A stretch of DNA of 64,000 nucleotides from Mycoplasma leachii PG50 (GCF_000183365.1 NC_014751.1:558001-622000); one strand, 5' to 3'; positions 31,397 to 44,485 are shown, counted from the first letter of the stretch. A program made the numbers and translations. The notes: generated by a model from the letters alone, not told the origin.

Positions 31397-34363
31397 ATGT
31401 TATTTTTAAAGCAGATTAGAGCTAGTGGGTTCAAATCATTTGCTGATCTTACAGTAATGGATTTTAATTATGATATGACTGGAGTTGTTGGTCCAAATGG
31501 TTCTGGAAAATCAAACATTACTGATGCAATTAGATGAACTTTAGGAGAACAATCAACTAAAACTTTACGTGGAAGTAAAATGGATGATATTGTCTTTAGT
31601 GGAAATAATGAAAAAAAAGCAGCTGATGTTGCTGAAGTAACATTAGTTTTTAATAATACTCATGAAAACTTTTCTTCAATCAAAAGTGATATTGTAGAAA
31701 TTACTCGAAAGTTTGATAAAAACACTAGAGAAAGTGAATTTTATATTAATTCTAATAAATGTAAACTAAAAGATGTTCAATCTATTGCTTTAGAAGCGGG
31801 ATTAACTAGATCAAGTATTGCTATTATTTCTCAAGGAACTGTTGCTAACTTTACTGAATCAAAACCTGAAACAAAAAGAGAAATTTTTGATGATGCAGCT
31901 GGAGTAAGTAAGTATAAAAAAAGAAAAAAAGAAACTTTATTAAAATTAGAAAAAGCAACTGAAAACTTAACAAGACTTGAAGATATTGCAAAAGAAATTT
32001 CTAGAAGATTACCAAATTTAGAACGTCAATCAAAAAAAGCTTTAGAATACCAACAAAAAGTCAATGAACTAAAAAATATTGAATTATATATTTTAACTAA
32101 AGATTTAAGAGTTTTATCAAATAGAATTGAAGAATTAAGAATAGAAAAAATAGAATATGAAACTCAAATTAAAAAGTTAACTAATGAAATTAATATGAAT
32201 CAAGATGAAGTTAACTTAATTATTGATAAAGATGCTGAAGATAATCAAAAATTATCTGAACTTAATACTAAATTTAATTCATTAGTCCAAAAAATTGCAA
32301 ATTTAAAAGTTAGAAAACAAAAAGCAGAATTAAAAGAACAAGAAAATCTTAATACAAAAGATCAAGATGAATATAAAGCAACTTTAATTAAAAAACAATT
32401 TGATGAAAAACAAATTAGTATTAAATCTGAAAAAGATAAAATCACTAAAGCTGAAGATTCATTATTAGAATTAAAAGAAAAATATGACTATTATACAAGT
32501 AAATATAATGAAATTTATAGAGAAATTGAAACTATTAGAACAGCAATTTCAAGAATTAATATTCAACTTGAAACAATAGAACATAGAAAAAAAACTGCTT
32601 TAAATTCATATCAGGATGCAATTAGTGCTATTTTAAATAATCAAAAACAAATTAGTGGAGTTATTGGTGTTTTAAAAACACTAATCAATGTAAAAGAAGA
32701 ATATCAAATTGCTATTTCAGTAACAGCTAGTGGTCATATGAACTCACTAGTTATGAAAACCGATCAAGATGTTAAAAAAGCTATAGAATTTTTAAAAAAG
32801 AATACTAATTTAGGTAGAGTAACTTTTTTACCTTTAAATACTTTAAGTCCTAATTTGATTAATCCTGCTCAAAAACAAATATTAGAAAAAAGCGAAGGTT
32901 TTGTTGGCTTTGCTAATGAATTAGTAGAGTATTCTAATGAGATTTCAAAAGCTGTTGAATATGCTTTAGCAAATATAATAGTAGTGCAAACTTATGATGA
33001 TGCTATTAATTTAGCAAAAAATACTAATTTTAGATTTAATATTGTTTCACTAGATGGACAAAGAATTTTACCACATGGAGCAATAATAGGTGGTTCAGCA
33101 AAAAATGCTAATATTTTTGCAAAACAAAATTCTTTAAATCAAGATAATAATTTAGAAGAATTAAAAAATAAAATAGAAGCTTTAGAACAAAAAGAATTAA
33201 TAAAAACAAAAGAACTAACTGAATATAAAACAGCAAATGATAATTTAAGAGATCAAATTAATGATTTAAATGGTATTATCAGAAATTCCAAAAATAATTT
33301 ATTCAATTGAACAGAAAATCTTAAAGAGTTATCTGATGAACATAAAAGCTTGATTGGTAAAGATTTATTTACTGGTATATTTAGTAAAAATGAAGAATCA
33401 GAATCAATTATATTATCAAAACAAATTTCAGAACTAGAAATTCAAAGAGATGAAGTTCAAATTGAAATTAATTCAATTTCTTTTAAACGTACTCAAAGTA
33501 TGGAAAAACAAAAAGAAATGAATTCTGCTAACAGTTTAAAAAGAAATGAACTTGATGAATTAAAAAACCATGCAGGATCAATTAATACTGAGTATAATGT
33601 TTTATTACAAAGAAGAATAACAATAATTGACCGTTTATCTAATGGATATCAAATTACTGAAGAAACTGCTTTAACTATGGATATTCCAAAAATTGAAGAC
33701 GAACAATTAGCAAGAGAAAAAATTATAGAATTAACTGCTTATATTCAAAATATCGGAAATGTTAATATGGATGCTATTGAAGAATATAAAACTGAAAAAG
33801 AACGTTTTGATTATTATGATCAACAAATAAAAGATATTTATAGTGCTAAAGAAAAATTAGAAAGTATTATCTTAGATATTGATATTGCAATGGAGTCTCA
33901 ATTTAAACAAATTATTGAAGATGTTAATAAAGCTTTACCAGATGTATTTTCAAAAATGTTTGGTGGGGGTTATGCTGAATTAATTTATACTGATCCAAAT
34001 AATATATTAGAAACAGGAATAGATATTAAAATTTTTCCACTAGGTAAAAAAATTACAAATCTAAACTTATTATCTGGAGGAGAAAAATCTCTAGTTGCTT
34101 TATCTGTATTGTTTGCTATTTTAAAAGCAAGACCTCTACCTTTAGTAATCTTAGATGAAGCTGAAGCTCCACTAGATCCAGTTAATGTTGAAAGATTTGC
34201 AAGATATGTAAGACATTTTTCAGATAATACTCAGTTTGTAATTGTTACTCATAGAGAAGGAACAATGACTCAATGTGATTCATTATTTGGAGTAACAATG
34301 CAAACTAAAGGAATAACAAAAATTATTAATGTTAAACTTGTTGAAGCTAAAAATTTACACTAA
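31397..34363 (+). CDS. smc: Chromosome segregation ATPase SMC
   Basis: 988 residues, about 200 shorter than B. subtilis SMC, implying shorter coiled-coil arms. N-terminal ATPase half with GPNGSGKSNITDAIRW (residues 32-47); coiled coil to about 440; hinge domain about 425-560 (VIGVLKTLINVKEEYQIAIS onward); second coiled coil; C-terminal half with LLSGGEKSLVAL (about 893) and VILDEAEAPLDPVNV (Walker B with the catalytic Glu). Compacts and segregates chromosomes with ScpA/ScpB, not in this window. A TGA at 31533 and one at 33308 are read as Trp. It stands alone between an upstream accessory segment and a bidirectional terminator. Confidence 0.97.
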
Positions 34364-34370
34364 TTAATTA

Positions 34371-34398
34371 AAAAATCCTTGGATCCCCAAGGATTTTT
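34371..34398. terminator. Bidirectional terminator between smc and rel
   Basis: 12-base stem AAAAATCCTTGG / CCAAGGATTTTT with an ATCC loop between convergent genes. Confidence 0.9.
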
Positions 34399-34399
34399 A

Positions 34400-36664
34400 T
34401 TATTTAATCTTTTGATTTGAAATTCCTCTTTCAACTCCATTAATGCCAGGTATAGATCTTAAAGCTGAAATTGTTTGGGTTAACTGAGTACTATTTTTAA
34501 TTTTAACAGTAATCTCTCCGCTAGATAATAATGATTTTTGATCAGTAAGAATATTAGCATTAATAATTGAAACTTTTAATCCTGAAATAATTTTACTAAT
34601 ATCATAAAGTAATTTATTTCTATCAATTCCAAAATATTTTAATTTAGTAGTGTACATATTTTTTTCAGCAACAGCTTCATTTCACTGTACAACTACTAAT
34701 CTTGATTTCATATTAGTTCAATCGATATTTATGCATTCTTTTAAATGTACTTTAATACCACTATTTTTAGTAACAAATCCAACAACTTCTTCATATGGAA
34801 TTGGCATACAACAACTTGCTAAAGTAGTTTTGATATTTTTAATACCATCAACCAAAATATCATTTTTAATACTAGTATCATAAATAATTTTTGATTTAAT
34901 ACTTGCATAAGCTTCATCATCTTTTGAATAATTTTGCTTTATAAAAACTTTTTCAGCAGCTTGATTTATTGTAAATTCACCTTTAGCTACATCTAATAAA
35001 AAATCATTTAATGAGTTATAACCCATTGATTTAACTGTCTCTAATATTTCATCAGCTGTTTTTTTCTTTCATTTTCAATCTTTTTGATTAATATAAGCAT
35101 TAATATTAGTTTCAGTTTTTTTAATTAATTCTTTTTGTTGATCTTTTTTATCTAATGTTTCTTCATTAATTTTCTTTTGTAAATATTTTTTAATTCTGTT
35201 TCTTGCATTAGAAGTAACTACAATTTTTAACCATTCATGAGTTGGTTCTTGTTTTGGAGATGTTTTAACTTCAACAACTTCTCCAGATTTTAAAACAGTA
35301 TTAATTGGTGAAAACACACCATCAATTCTAGCTCCAATTGTTTTTTCTCCAATTTCAGTATGAATTCTATAAGCAAAATCTAAAACAGTTGATCCGTAAG
35401 GTAAAGTGATCACAGCTCCATTTGGTGTTAAAACATAAATAGAAGCAGTAAATAAATCATCTTTAATCGATTGTTCAATTGATAATTGTTGATCATCAGA
35501 TTGATCTAAATCTAAAATTCGACTAAAAATATCTATCTTATCATCTATTTCTTTTTGTTTTTTAGCAATATCAACAATTTCTCCTTCTTTATATCTTCAA
35601 TGTGCAGCTGCCCCAGTTTCAGCAACTTGATTCATTTCTTCAGTTCTAATTTGAACTTCAAAAATATTGCCATTTGAATCAGATAAAGTAGTATGTAAAG
35701 ATTGATAAACATTATTTTTAGGAGTTGCAATATAGTCTTTAAATTTTCCAGCCAAAGGAATGTATTTTTGATGAATAAACCCCAAAATTTTATAACAATC
35801 ATCAATAGATTTTGTAATAATTCTAATTGCTAATAAATCAGAAATTTCTTCAAAATTTTTACCAATGACATTCATTTTTCTATAAATAGAATATATAGTT
35901 TTAGGTCTTCCAAAAATACTAATAATTTTAATATTTTTTTCTTTTTTTAAATATTGTTCAAGATTAACTATAATTTCATTAATAATTTGCTGGCGTTTTT
36001 CCATATCACTATTAAATAAATCAGTGATTTTTTTAAATTCTTCTGGATTTAATATTTCAAATGATCTATCTTCTAATAAAGACTTAGCACTTTTCATACC
36101 AATTCTATGAGCAATTGCTGAATAAATTTCTAATGTTTCTTGAGCAATAATTTTTTGTTTTTCAGAGCGTAAATTTTTAATAGTATAAATATTGTGTAAT
36201 CTATCAGCAATTTTAATAATAATTACTCTAATGTCTTTTGACATTGATAAATAAAGTTTTCTTAAATATTTTGATTTAATTTGTTGACGATTTTCTTTTG
36301 CAAAAAAACTTACTTTAGTAACTGATTCAACTAAATTGGCTACTTCTTCATTAAAAAGTTCTACAAGCTCTTCTTTTTGAATAGGAGTATCTTCTAAAAT
36401 ATCGTGTAATAATCCAGCAATAATAGTATTTGGTCCCATTCTTCATTGAGCTAAATAATAAGCAGCAGATAGTGGATGATAAATATAAGGATCACCATTT
36501 TTTCTAGTTTGATTAAAATGACATTTAAACGCATATTTATAAGCTTGTTCAATGCGTTCTAATTCACTTTTATTTTTAATATATTTTTTTAACTCAGTTA
36601 ATAAATCTTTAAAATCTTTAATTTCACGATAATCAAAAGACATATAATTATACTTATTGAGCAC
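34400..36664 (-). CDS. rel: Bifunctional (p)ppGpp synthetase/hydrolase Rel
   Basis: 754 residues, long RSH type. HD hydrolase domain with YIYHPLSAA and GLLHDILEDT (residues about 65-93); synthetase domain near 250-400 with IFGRPKTIYSIYRKM and FEVQIRT; TGS domain about 400-465 (VITLPYGSTVLDFAYRIHTEIGEK); a helical/zinc-finger-like part with ASCCMPIP; C-terminal ACT domain ending GVERGISNQKIK. Both active sites look intact. Start is GTG 36664, since AAGGATGTGAT lies 4-14 bases upstream. secDF, apt and rel lie in that order, as in B. subtilis. Confidence 0.95.
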
Positions 36665-36696
36665 ACTATCACATCCTTATATTAGAATAATTATAA

Positions 36697-36725
36697 AAAA
36701 ATAAAGACATTTAGTCTTTATTTTT
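36697..36725 (-). terminator. Terminator after apt
   Basis: Stem AAAAATAAAGAC / GTCTTTATTTTT with a 5-base loop and T-run on the minus strand, overlapping the apt stop. A TATAAT on the same strand (36688-36693) just downstream may restart transcription for rel. Confidence 0.75.
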
Positions 36726-37236
36726 AATATTTTATTAGTTTTTGTACTTGATATTCGCTAAATAAATCTTCTTTGTGTAAGAAAGTTAAATCAATTAGAA
36801 ATGACATTCCAACAACTTGTGCTTTACTTAGTTTAACTAAATCAATAATAGCTTGCATAGTTCCACCAGTTGCTAAAACATCATCAATTACAACTACTTT
36901 ATCATTTGGTTTTAAATCTTCTTTATGAAGTTGTTGATGATTAGTACCATATTCTAAGCTATATTCAACATCATAAACTTCTCTTGGTAGTTTATTTGGT
37001 TTTCTTACTAAAACAAATCTTTTATTAGTAGCATAAGCAACAGCAGATGCTAATAAAAATCCTCTAGCTTCAGGAGCAACAATTACATCAACATCAAGTT
37101 GCTTAACAAATTCTGCAATTGTATCAATTGCATTTTTAAATGCATCTTTATTATTTAATAATGGTGTTATATCTTTAAAAACAATTCCTTTTTGAGGAAA
37201 ATCTTTGACATCAACTACAAATTCTTTTAAATTCAT
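36724..37236 (-). CDS. apt: Adenine phosphoribosyltransferase
   Basis: 170 residues. Purine salvage, adenine plus PRPP to AMP. VAPEARGFLLASAVAY and the PRPP loop VVIDDVLATGGTMQA are present. SD AAAGGA inside the end of secDF region, 11 bases after it. Purine salvage is essential in mollicutes lacking de novo synthesis. Confidence 0.96.
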   Translation of the reverse strand: MNLKEFVVDVKDFPQKGIVFKDITPLLNNKDAFKNAIDTIAEFVKQLDVDVIVAPEARGFLLASAVAYATNKRFVLVRKPNKLPREVYDVEYSLEYGTNHQQLHKEDLKPNDKVVVIDDVLATGGTMQAIIDLVKLSKAQVVGMSFLIDLTFLHKEDLFSEYQVQKLIKY

Positions 37237-37247
37237 ATTTTTCCTTT

Positions 37248-40200
37248 CTAATCATTAATTCCATTAATGATTTGTTCTTCTTGATTTATTTTAAAGTTTT
37301 GAACATAGTATCTATATCCTAAAACATGTATCATACGTTTTTTTTCTAATCAAATTCAAATAGGTAAAGCAATTAATAATGAAACTAAGCTAGCTATTAA
37401 AATGCCAATACTAATAGTTAATCCCATTCCAATAATTGAATACATACCAAATGAAATTATTAAAGCATAAATTATATAAATTGTTGTTACTAAAAAACTT
37501 CTACTCATACCAAATTTAAAAACATTAATAAAAGTTTCTTTTAAAAAGGCATTATTATTAGCAATTAAATCAATTTCAATTTTGGTATGTTTTTTATGTT
37601 GTTTTAAAATCTTTTTATTTTCTTTAATCTCTAATTTTAAATTTTTATATAACTGATTGTGTTTTTTATTAAAACGTAATTTTAAATTCTGTTTTAGTTT
37701 AAAAAACATTTTAGCTAATATAGATTTAATATTTTTTGATTCTAATTGTTGTTTAATTAGATTCTTTTTATTATTTTTATATTCAACTTTAAGTTTGTGA
37801 ATTTTATTATCTACTTGATATCTAGTAGCTTTTTTATTTGAATAAGCAAGTATTTCTTTTTCAAACATTTCAGAAAAAGTTTTATTGTCTTTTGATTTAA
37901 TAATTGACTTACCTTTTCCTAAAAATAATACACAAGTAATAATAGTAAAACTTAATACAGCTAAAATAGCGCTTAAAATTTCAATTCCAACTGGTACTCT
38001 AAAAATAATTACTAATGAACTTACTAAAACTATTGTTAAAACTAATGTTAATGCTAAAGCTACAAAATAAGTTCATTTAAATCTAATTAAAATATAAATT
38101 AATAATGCTAATAAAGTAATTGCAAATATAATTGCTATATTTTTAATTTCACCATATGCAGTAACTGGTATGTTTACTAAATTAATAATACCACTAGATG
38201 AATTATTATCATCATGATCATATCTAATAGATAAATCTGGATTTTGTAAATTATCTCTAACAAATAATTTTTCAAAAATATTAATAATTCTATTATCTTT
38301 AGCATTAACTATTCTAAAACTTACATAAGCTAATTGCTTATTATCAAGATCTTTATTATTAGTGTCAACAAAATCATAACCATAATCAACATCAACACTA
38401 GCTCTAAAATATTTATTATAAGAAACTGGATTTTTTCATAAACTTACATAGTTTTTATTAACAATTTCTTTATAAATTTGAGCTACAACATAACTAGCTC
38501 ATCTATTTTTATTGACTTTATCTAAATCAGTATAATTTTTGTTTAGTATTGATTTCATATAAGCATCTTGACTAAATTTAACTCTTTCAAGATACTCACC
38601 CATTTTAACAATTTCTCTACCTCTTTTAGTAGATTTGTCAAATTGTTTATAGTTTCTTATTGATTCATTTAAATTATCATAAATATCATTAACTTTTTGA
38701 CCATAAGCAATAACTGAAATACTTTTACCAAAACTTGAGCTATAATTTGGACCAATTGTAAATCCAATAATCGCTCCTAAAAAAGTACAAATTATAAAAA
38801 TAATTGTAAATATTTTATTAACTTTAAAAATTTTTCTTTGATTATTTTTATTTTCTAAACTTTCTAATACTTGATTTGATGTTAATTGATCAATTTTAGC
38901 TTTTAAATATTCTTGTTTTATTAAATTGTTTTTTATTAATGATTTAATTAAAGATTTTTTATTAGTTTTTTTTGAAATTTTATTTTCAAATTTTAATAAG
39001 CGTTTATTTAATAAGTCTAATTTTGCTTGAATCTTTTTATATTCTTTAGTTTCTTCTTTTTTAGATTTAATAATTTGTTGTTGTTTATTTAAATAAAAAT
39101 TATATTTATCTTTAATTTTTTTTAACTTAATTAAATCTTTAGTAGTTAGTTTTTCTCTTTTTTCTTCAAGCTTTAATAAATAGTTATTTACAGATTCTAG
39201 TTTAACTTGATCTTTTTTAAGTTGATTTTCTTTTTTAGATTTAATAATTTGTTGTTGTTTATTTAAATAAAAATTATATTTATCTTTAATTTTTTTTAAC
39301 TTAATTAAATCTTTAGTAGTTAGTTTTAATTTAGAATTTAAGTTCTCAATTCTTGATGAATAAAGACTTAACATCAAGTCATTAAATCAAGTTGATTGAG
39401 AGTTTTTTAAAGTATTTAATGGCAATAATCAAGGATATTTTGTAAATAACTTAGATTTTAAAACTATTCAAGTTAATAAACGTAAACCTAAAATAACAAA
39501 CAAAATAACTATTAATATATTAATAACACTAATTGTAGCTAGATTTTTTAAAGCTCCAGATCCAAAAATAAATAATAAAATATTTGGGATTAAAATAATA
39601 AATGATGTGTCTAGTAAAATAGTTAAAGTATCTTTATTACTAATCTTAAATGAAGATTCTGGAGATAATTTTTCTTTATAAATATGGGTTTTTAAGTTTT
39701 CAAAATAAATAATACTTGCATCTAGTATTAAACCAATACCAACAAACATTATCATAAAAATTTCAGGACCAATTGCCATATTAAAAATAATTGGTACTAA
39801 CATTGTTAGTGAAGCTGAAATTGCAGCAAGAACAATTGCAAATAATCCTAATAATCTATATGAAAATAACATAAACACTAGAACTGCTAGTGCTAAAATT
39901 ACTAAACATCCTAAAGTAATAATTAACATTATATTAGTAATATCAGCACTAAACTCTTTAATTGATAAAACTTTAAAAGTATATCCTAATGAAGTTTGTA
40001 AAATATCAGATTCAACTTGTTTTGCCATTGTATTACTTCATACAGGAATATAAAGTTTAGTTATTTGAGTTTTTCTATCTGTAACAATAGCAGGATTAGT
40101 TGTAACTATTCTAGTATTATCTGGTGATATTTGATTATTATGTAATAAAACATTATTTCTAAATAAAGTTTGGTCTAAGTTTCTATTAACAACATGTTCT

Positions 40201-41462
40201 TTATCAGTTGTATCTTTTTTAAACAAAATTTCAGTCATTATTATTGAAATCAGTTTATTAGAAACTTTATCAATATAATCTAATTCTTCATCTTGCGAAA
40301 TACTATTATCACTACTAATTTTTAATTTATTATAATATTTACCAACATTACCTTTATCATCTTTAATAAAGTCTTTTTCACTGGCATTAGCATCATATAA
40401 ATATTTATTAACTGAATTTGTAAATCTAAAAATATGTCTATCATTTTTTTTATCTAAATTATTAGTTCCAAATAAAACATATTTTAAATCATTAGTATTT
40501 TCAATTTTACCTGTTTGGTTACTTTTTCATCACTTATTAATTTTAGAATCAACTAAACTAGTTCTTTGAATAGTTAAATTTCCAGATGTACCTTCTGTAG
40601 TAGTTGTACTATATTCAATAGCAAATAAATCTTTTAAAGTTTTAACTGCTAAAGTATCTGATGCATGACTACTAATATAATCTTGAATTGGTTTAATAAT
40701 TTGATTAAAGTAAGTATTTAAATATTTTTCAATAATTTGCTTATTAGTTGAATTTGCTTTTTTATAATAAGTTCTTAAAGTTTCAATAACATAACCAACT
40801 GAAGTAATCATAGTTAATGAATTGCTATCTTTATTTTTTTTTGGATCTATTAAATTTTTTAAATATTCATTTTTTAAATTAAAACTAACAAAAGGAGAGT
40901 TTTTATTTGAAAAGTTAGCAGGTTGTAATGATTCAACTCTTGCTTCACCTAAAAACTCTTCTAAAGTAAGTTTTTTATTAACTCTTTTATCAGAAGAATT
41001 TTTTGAATAAACTTCACCAACTCCAATAATTTTCATTAATTCTTCATTAAAGAAAATATCTTGATAATTTTTATCTAAAATAAATAAACCACCAGTTCTT
41101 TCAATGGCGTTTTTAAAATCATCTTGATTATTAGAATAAGCTTTTTTTGAAGCTTTAATAAAAACACGTGAAAGACCAGCTTGTTGAGTTTCAATAGTAT
41201 TATCAGAAAATGGAGATAGTTTTTTTTCTAGTGATTTAGCCCCTTTAAAAGCATCACCATTTGGGATTTCTTCTTCTTGATTTTTAGTTTTATCATAAAC
41301 ACCAACTAAAGCTTGATAACCACCAACAAACTTAGAACCATACAAAGTATTATTAGCTATTTTATAACTAGAAAAACCAATTCCAGTTAATAAAGTTAAA
41401 ATAAGGATTAGCATAATAATAAAACGTAGAATTTTTTTAAAGCTAGCTAATCTATTTTTCAT
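37248..41462 (-). CDS. secDF: Giant SecDF fusion protein with charged coiled-coil inserts
   Basis: 1404 residues in one frame, nearly twice B. subtilis SecDF (737). TM1 at about 12-32, a long extracytoplasmic region to about 480, a SecD membrane block at 487-660 with GIGLILDASIIYFEN (the conserved SecD D4-like Asp), a Lys/Glu-rich coiled-coil insert 697-860, SecF TM1 at about 877-900, an extracytoplasmic domain, SecF membrane spans 1100-1194, a second basic insert 1197-1297 and final spans to 1367. Helps protein translocation via the proton gradient. The first insert holds a recent 58-residue tandem duplication. SecDF-apt-rel is the Bacillus gene order. Confidence 0.92.
39061..39330 (-). repeat. 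In-frame tandem duplication inside secDF, period 174 bp
   Basis: The stretches starting at 39061 and 39235 are identical for roughly 95 bases, both encoding LTTKDLIKLKKIKDKYNFYL and the following QQQIIKSKKE. The offset of 174 bases equals 58 codons; the remainder of each unit is only loosely alike. Confidence 0.9.
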
Positions 41463-41528
41463 TATCTACTTCTCCTTTAAAAAATTAAAACCTAAAAAAT
41501 TCAAGTACTAAAAAACAAACTCGATAGA

Positions 41529-41540
41529 ATAATTATAACA
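41529..41540 (-). promoter_or_regulatory. secDF promoter, extended -10
   Basis: Minus strand TGTTATAAT (TATAAT at 41532-41537) about 70 bases before the secDF start; no clear -35. Confidence 0.5.
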
Positions 41541-41562
41541 CTTTAAAACTTTATACTTAAAA

Positions 41563-43074
41563 CTAAATTATTTTACTCTTTGTTTTTATTTTTTTATCAT
41601 TTGTAATTTTTTGTTTAGTCATTAAAACAGATTCTTTTTCAATTTTACTCATCATTTTTCTGTCAATAATCACTTTTTTATATAAAGATAACTCTCTTTT
41701 TTGAGTATCTAACGAATAACTTCAAGGCCCTTGAACTTTTTTAGTTCTAATTAATGAAATCATCATATCTTGATCAATATTATAGGCTCCAACTTGAAGT
41801 GGTTTTCAATCCATTCATCCAATATGAATCATAATTACACTTTGAGCAATATAACCATTTTCTTTCTTAGCTGTTTGATTTTCTAAAAAATGAATATTAT
41901 TTCTATATCCAGACTCAAATAAATAATTTTTTACTTCTCTTGGTTTTGTTGTTGAAATTAAAACTGTAAATAATCTATTTTTTGGATAAACTCGATCAAT
42001 AACAACACCTTGAATCACAAAACAAATAAATGAAGCAAATAAACTTGGACCAAATATAAATTTTAATTTAATAATAGTCGTTAGATTATCATAACCTACA
42101 AAATCAGCATTTGAAGCAATAGTTTGAGCTATTTGTTGTCTTGTTCAAATTTTTTGATCATTAATAGATCAATTTGTTGGTAAATAGAAATGATGGTGTG
42201 AATTAACATCAGAAATAAATTTTCCTGAATCTTTTGCTTTATTATAAATTTCAGTAAACTGAGCATCGTTTAATGTATTTAAAACACTTAGTTTTGCTGT
42301 TGAATCAATTTTATAAATTGGCATAATTGCTGTATTTAAAATTACAAAAACTATTAATAAAGTAAAATTAATTTTCATATTAATTGAACCAATTTGTTTA
42401 TTATATTTTTTTGAAACATAAGCACTAATAAAATCAGTTCCAGCAGTTGAAGAACCTACTTTATATGTTAATGAATAAGTTAAACCTAAAAATAATCCAC
42501 CAAAAATAGAAAAAACAAATAATCATAATTTAGATGACCATTCACTTGGTAAAGATGAAATTAATTTGTAATTAATAATTAAAGATCATTGGTCTGGATT
42601 AATTACTGGAAGTCTAGTAATAATTTGATTTCAGCTAATACTTAACAAAATATATAGTAATGATGTTAAAGTAAACTTAATTCCAACTTTAATAAACCCA
42701 AAAATAAAAAAAGGAAGATTGACAAGAAATAAAAATATAAAAAAACTACTTGATGAAGATAAATTAATATTTTTATTTAAAATAATACTTAAAAATCTAG
42801 CAATTGTTGCAGTTCCACCAGGAAATAATCCTGTATCTCCAGTTGCTAAAATAAAATAATCCATTGTTATTGTATTAGCTAAAGCAGCTAAGGCAATAAT
42901 AAAAATATCTCATCAAAAACTACTTTTAAAATAAGTTTGATGTTCTACTTTCTTTTTGTGTTTATTAAAAATTTTTATATAACTTTTTTCATATGAAGGG
43001 TCTTGTTTTATTTCATTAATTTCTTCATCAGTTAAGTTATTATTTTTTTTAGGTTTAATGGTTGGTAATTGCAT
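41563..43074 (-). CDS. YitT-family (DUF161/DUF2179) membrane protein
   Basis: 503 residues, longer than typical YitT proteins (about 280). About 70 cytoplasmic residues precede the first membrane span. The conserved LATGDTGLFPGGTATIARF and the SSTAGTDF segment match the DUF161 membrane domain (residues about 70-235). A roughly 100-residue non-membrane stretch follows, then a last span and the DUF2179 regulatory-like domain with FTVLISTTKPREVKNYL, then a Lys-rich tail. Proposed to be transporters, substrate unknown. It lies 38 bases after deaD. Confidence 0.85.
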
Positions 43075-43112
43075 ATTTTATCCTTTATAAAATATATTAT
43101 TACATAAAATAT

Positions 43113-44477
43113 CTAATCAAATAGTTCTGATCTTCTTTTTTGATATTTTGCTTTTTTTATTTTTTCAATATTTTCTTTAATATGTTTACGTCTTATTTTT
43201 TGTTTAATTTTATCAAGCTCTTGTTTTCTTTTTTTCTTATAACCTGGTTTAACTTTTTTATTTTGATATTTACTTATAACTTGTTTTGATTCAGCATCTA
43301 ATTCTTTAAAAACTTTAACTTTTTTATAATTAGTTTTTATATCAACTAACTGATTGTCAATAAGTTTCTTAGTTTCAAATTCAATACCTTTTTTAATTAG
43401 TTCCTCAATTTGAATTTTATTTTTTAAATTATAAATTATATAACTATATCCAATTGAATTATTTCTTCCAGTTCTTCCAGATCTATGTATATAGTAAGTT
43501 AAATCATTTGGTAAATTAATTGAAATAATATGACTTACACCTTTAATATCAACACCTCTAGAAGCAACATCAGTTGCGACTAAATATTTAAATTCATTAT
43601 TTTGAATTTTTTTTAACATTGATAATCTTAATCTTGGCTGTAAGTTACCATGTAATTCAGCAACTTGTTTAATATTATTTTTATGCAAAATTTCAACTAT
43701 TTTACTAATTTCATCTTTTTGATTAACAAAAATAATACATAAAAAAGGATTAATTGAATTAATAATTTGTATTAAACTTTGTTCTAGTTCTTTGTTTTTA
43801 GTATCAATTAAAATATGTTTAACATTACTTGTTGAAATTTTATTTTGACTATCATCAATAAAATGAGCATTTTTAATATATTTTTTACAAAATACACTAA
43901 GTTGTTGAGAAATAGTTGCACTAAATATTCCAATTGTAACATCTTGATTAATTTTAGAAATTAAATAATCAACATCTTCAATAAAACCTAGATCAAAAAT
44001 CATATCACATTCATCAATAATAAAATAACTTGTAGTTGTTAGTCTTAGTTTATTTAAATCATAAAGTTCTTTTAATCTAGTTGGCGTTCCAATTACAATA
44101 TGTGGTTGTTTTTTTTCTAGTTGCTCAATATTTTTACTAATATCTTCTCCACCAATAAATAAATTACAACTAATTAAAGAATTTTTTTTAAAAAATAGTT
44201 TAGTGTTTTGATAAATTTGTAAACCAAGTTCTCTAGTTGGAGTAATAATTACTGCTTGAACGTAATTATCACTATTTTCTTCTAATTTTAAATTATTTAA
44301 AATAGGTAATAAAAAACTATGAGTTTTACCTGTTCCTGTATGTGCTAAAGCAATAACATTTTGGTGTTTTTTTAATAAAGGAATTACTTTTTTTTGAATT
44401 GAAGTTGGAGCTATAAATTCAATTTGATCTAAAGTATCATTAATATACTTTTTAAAACCAAAATCAGTAAATTTCAT
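43113..44477 (-). CDS. DEAD-box RNA helicase (CshB-like)
   Basis: 454 residues. FGFKKYINDTLDQIEFIAPTSIQ (Q motif), AHTGTGKT, PTRELGLQIY, GTPTRL, a DECD box where DEAD is usual, FSATIS, DVASRGVDIKGV and HRSGRTGR are all present. The C-terminal tail (about 380-454) is strongly basic, likely RNA-binding. Acts in ribosome assembly or mRNA turnover. It follows nif3 by 8 bases; B. subtilis has the related cshB in the same neighbourhood after sigA. Confidence 0.93.
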   Translation of the reverse strand: MKFTDFGFKKYINDTLDQIEFIAPTSIQKKVIPLLKKHQNVIALAHTGTGKTHSFLLPILNNLKLEENSDNYVQAVIITPTRELGLQIYQNTKLFFKKNSLISCNLFIGGEDISKNIEQLEKKQPHIVIGTPTRLKELYDLNKLRLTTTSYFIIDECDMIFDLGFIEDVDYLISKINQDVTIGIFSATISQQLSVFCKKYIKNAHFIDDSQNKISTSNVKHILIDTKNKELEQSLIQIINSINPFLCIIFVNQKDEISKIVEILHKNNIKQVAELHGNLQPRLRLSMLKKIQNNEFKYLVATDVASRGVDIKGVSHIISINLPNDLTYYIHRSGRTGRNNSIGYSYIIYNLKNKIQIEELIKKGIEFETKKLIDNQLVDIKTNYKKVKVFKELDAESKQVISKYQNKKVKPGYKKKRKQELDKIKQKIRRKHIKENIEKIKKAKYQKRRSELFD

Positions 44478-44485
44478 TTTATCAC

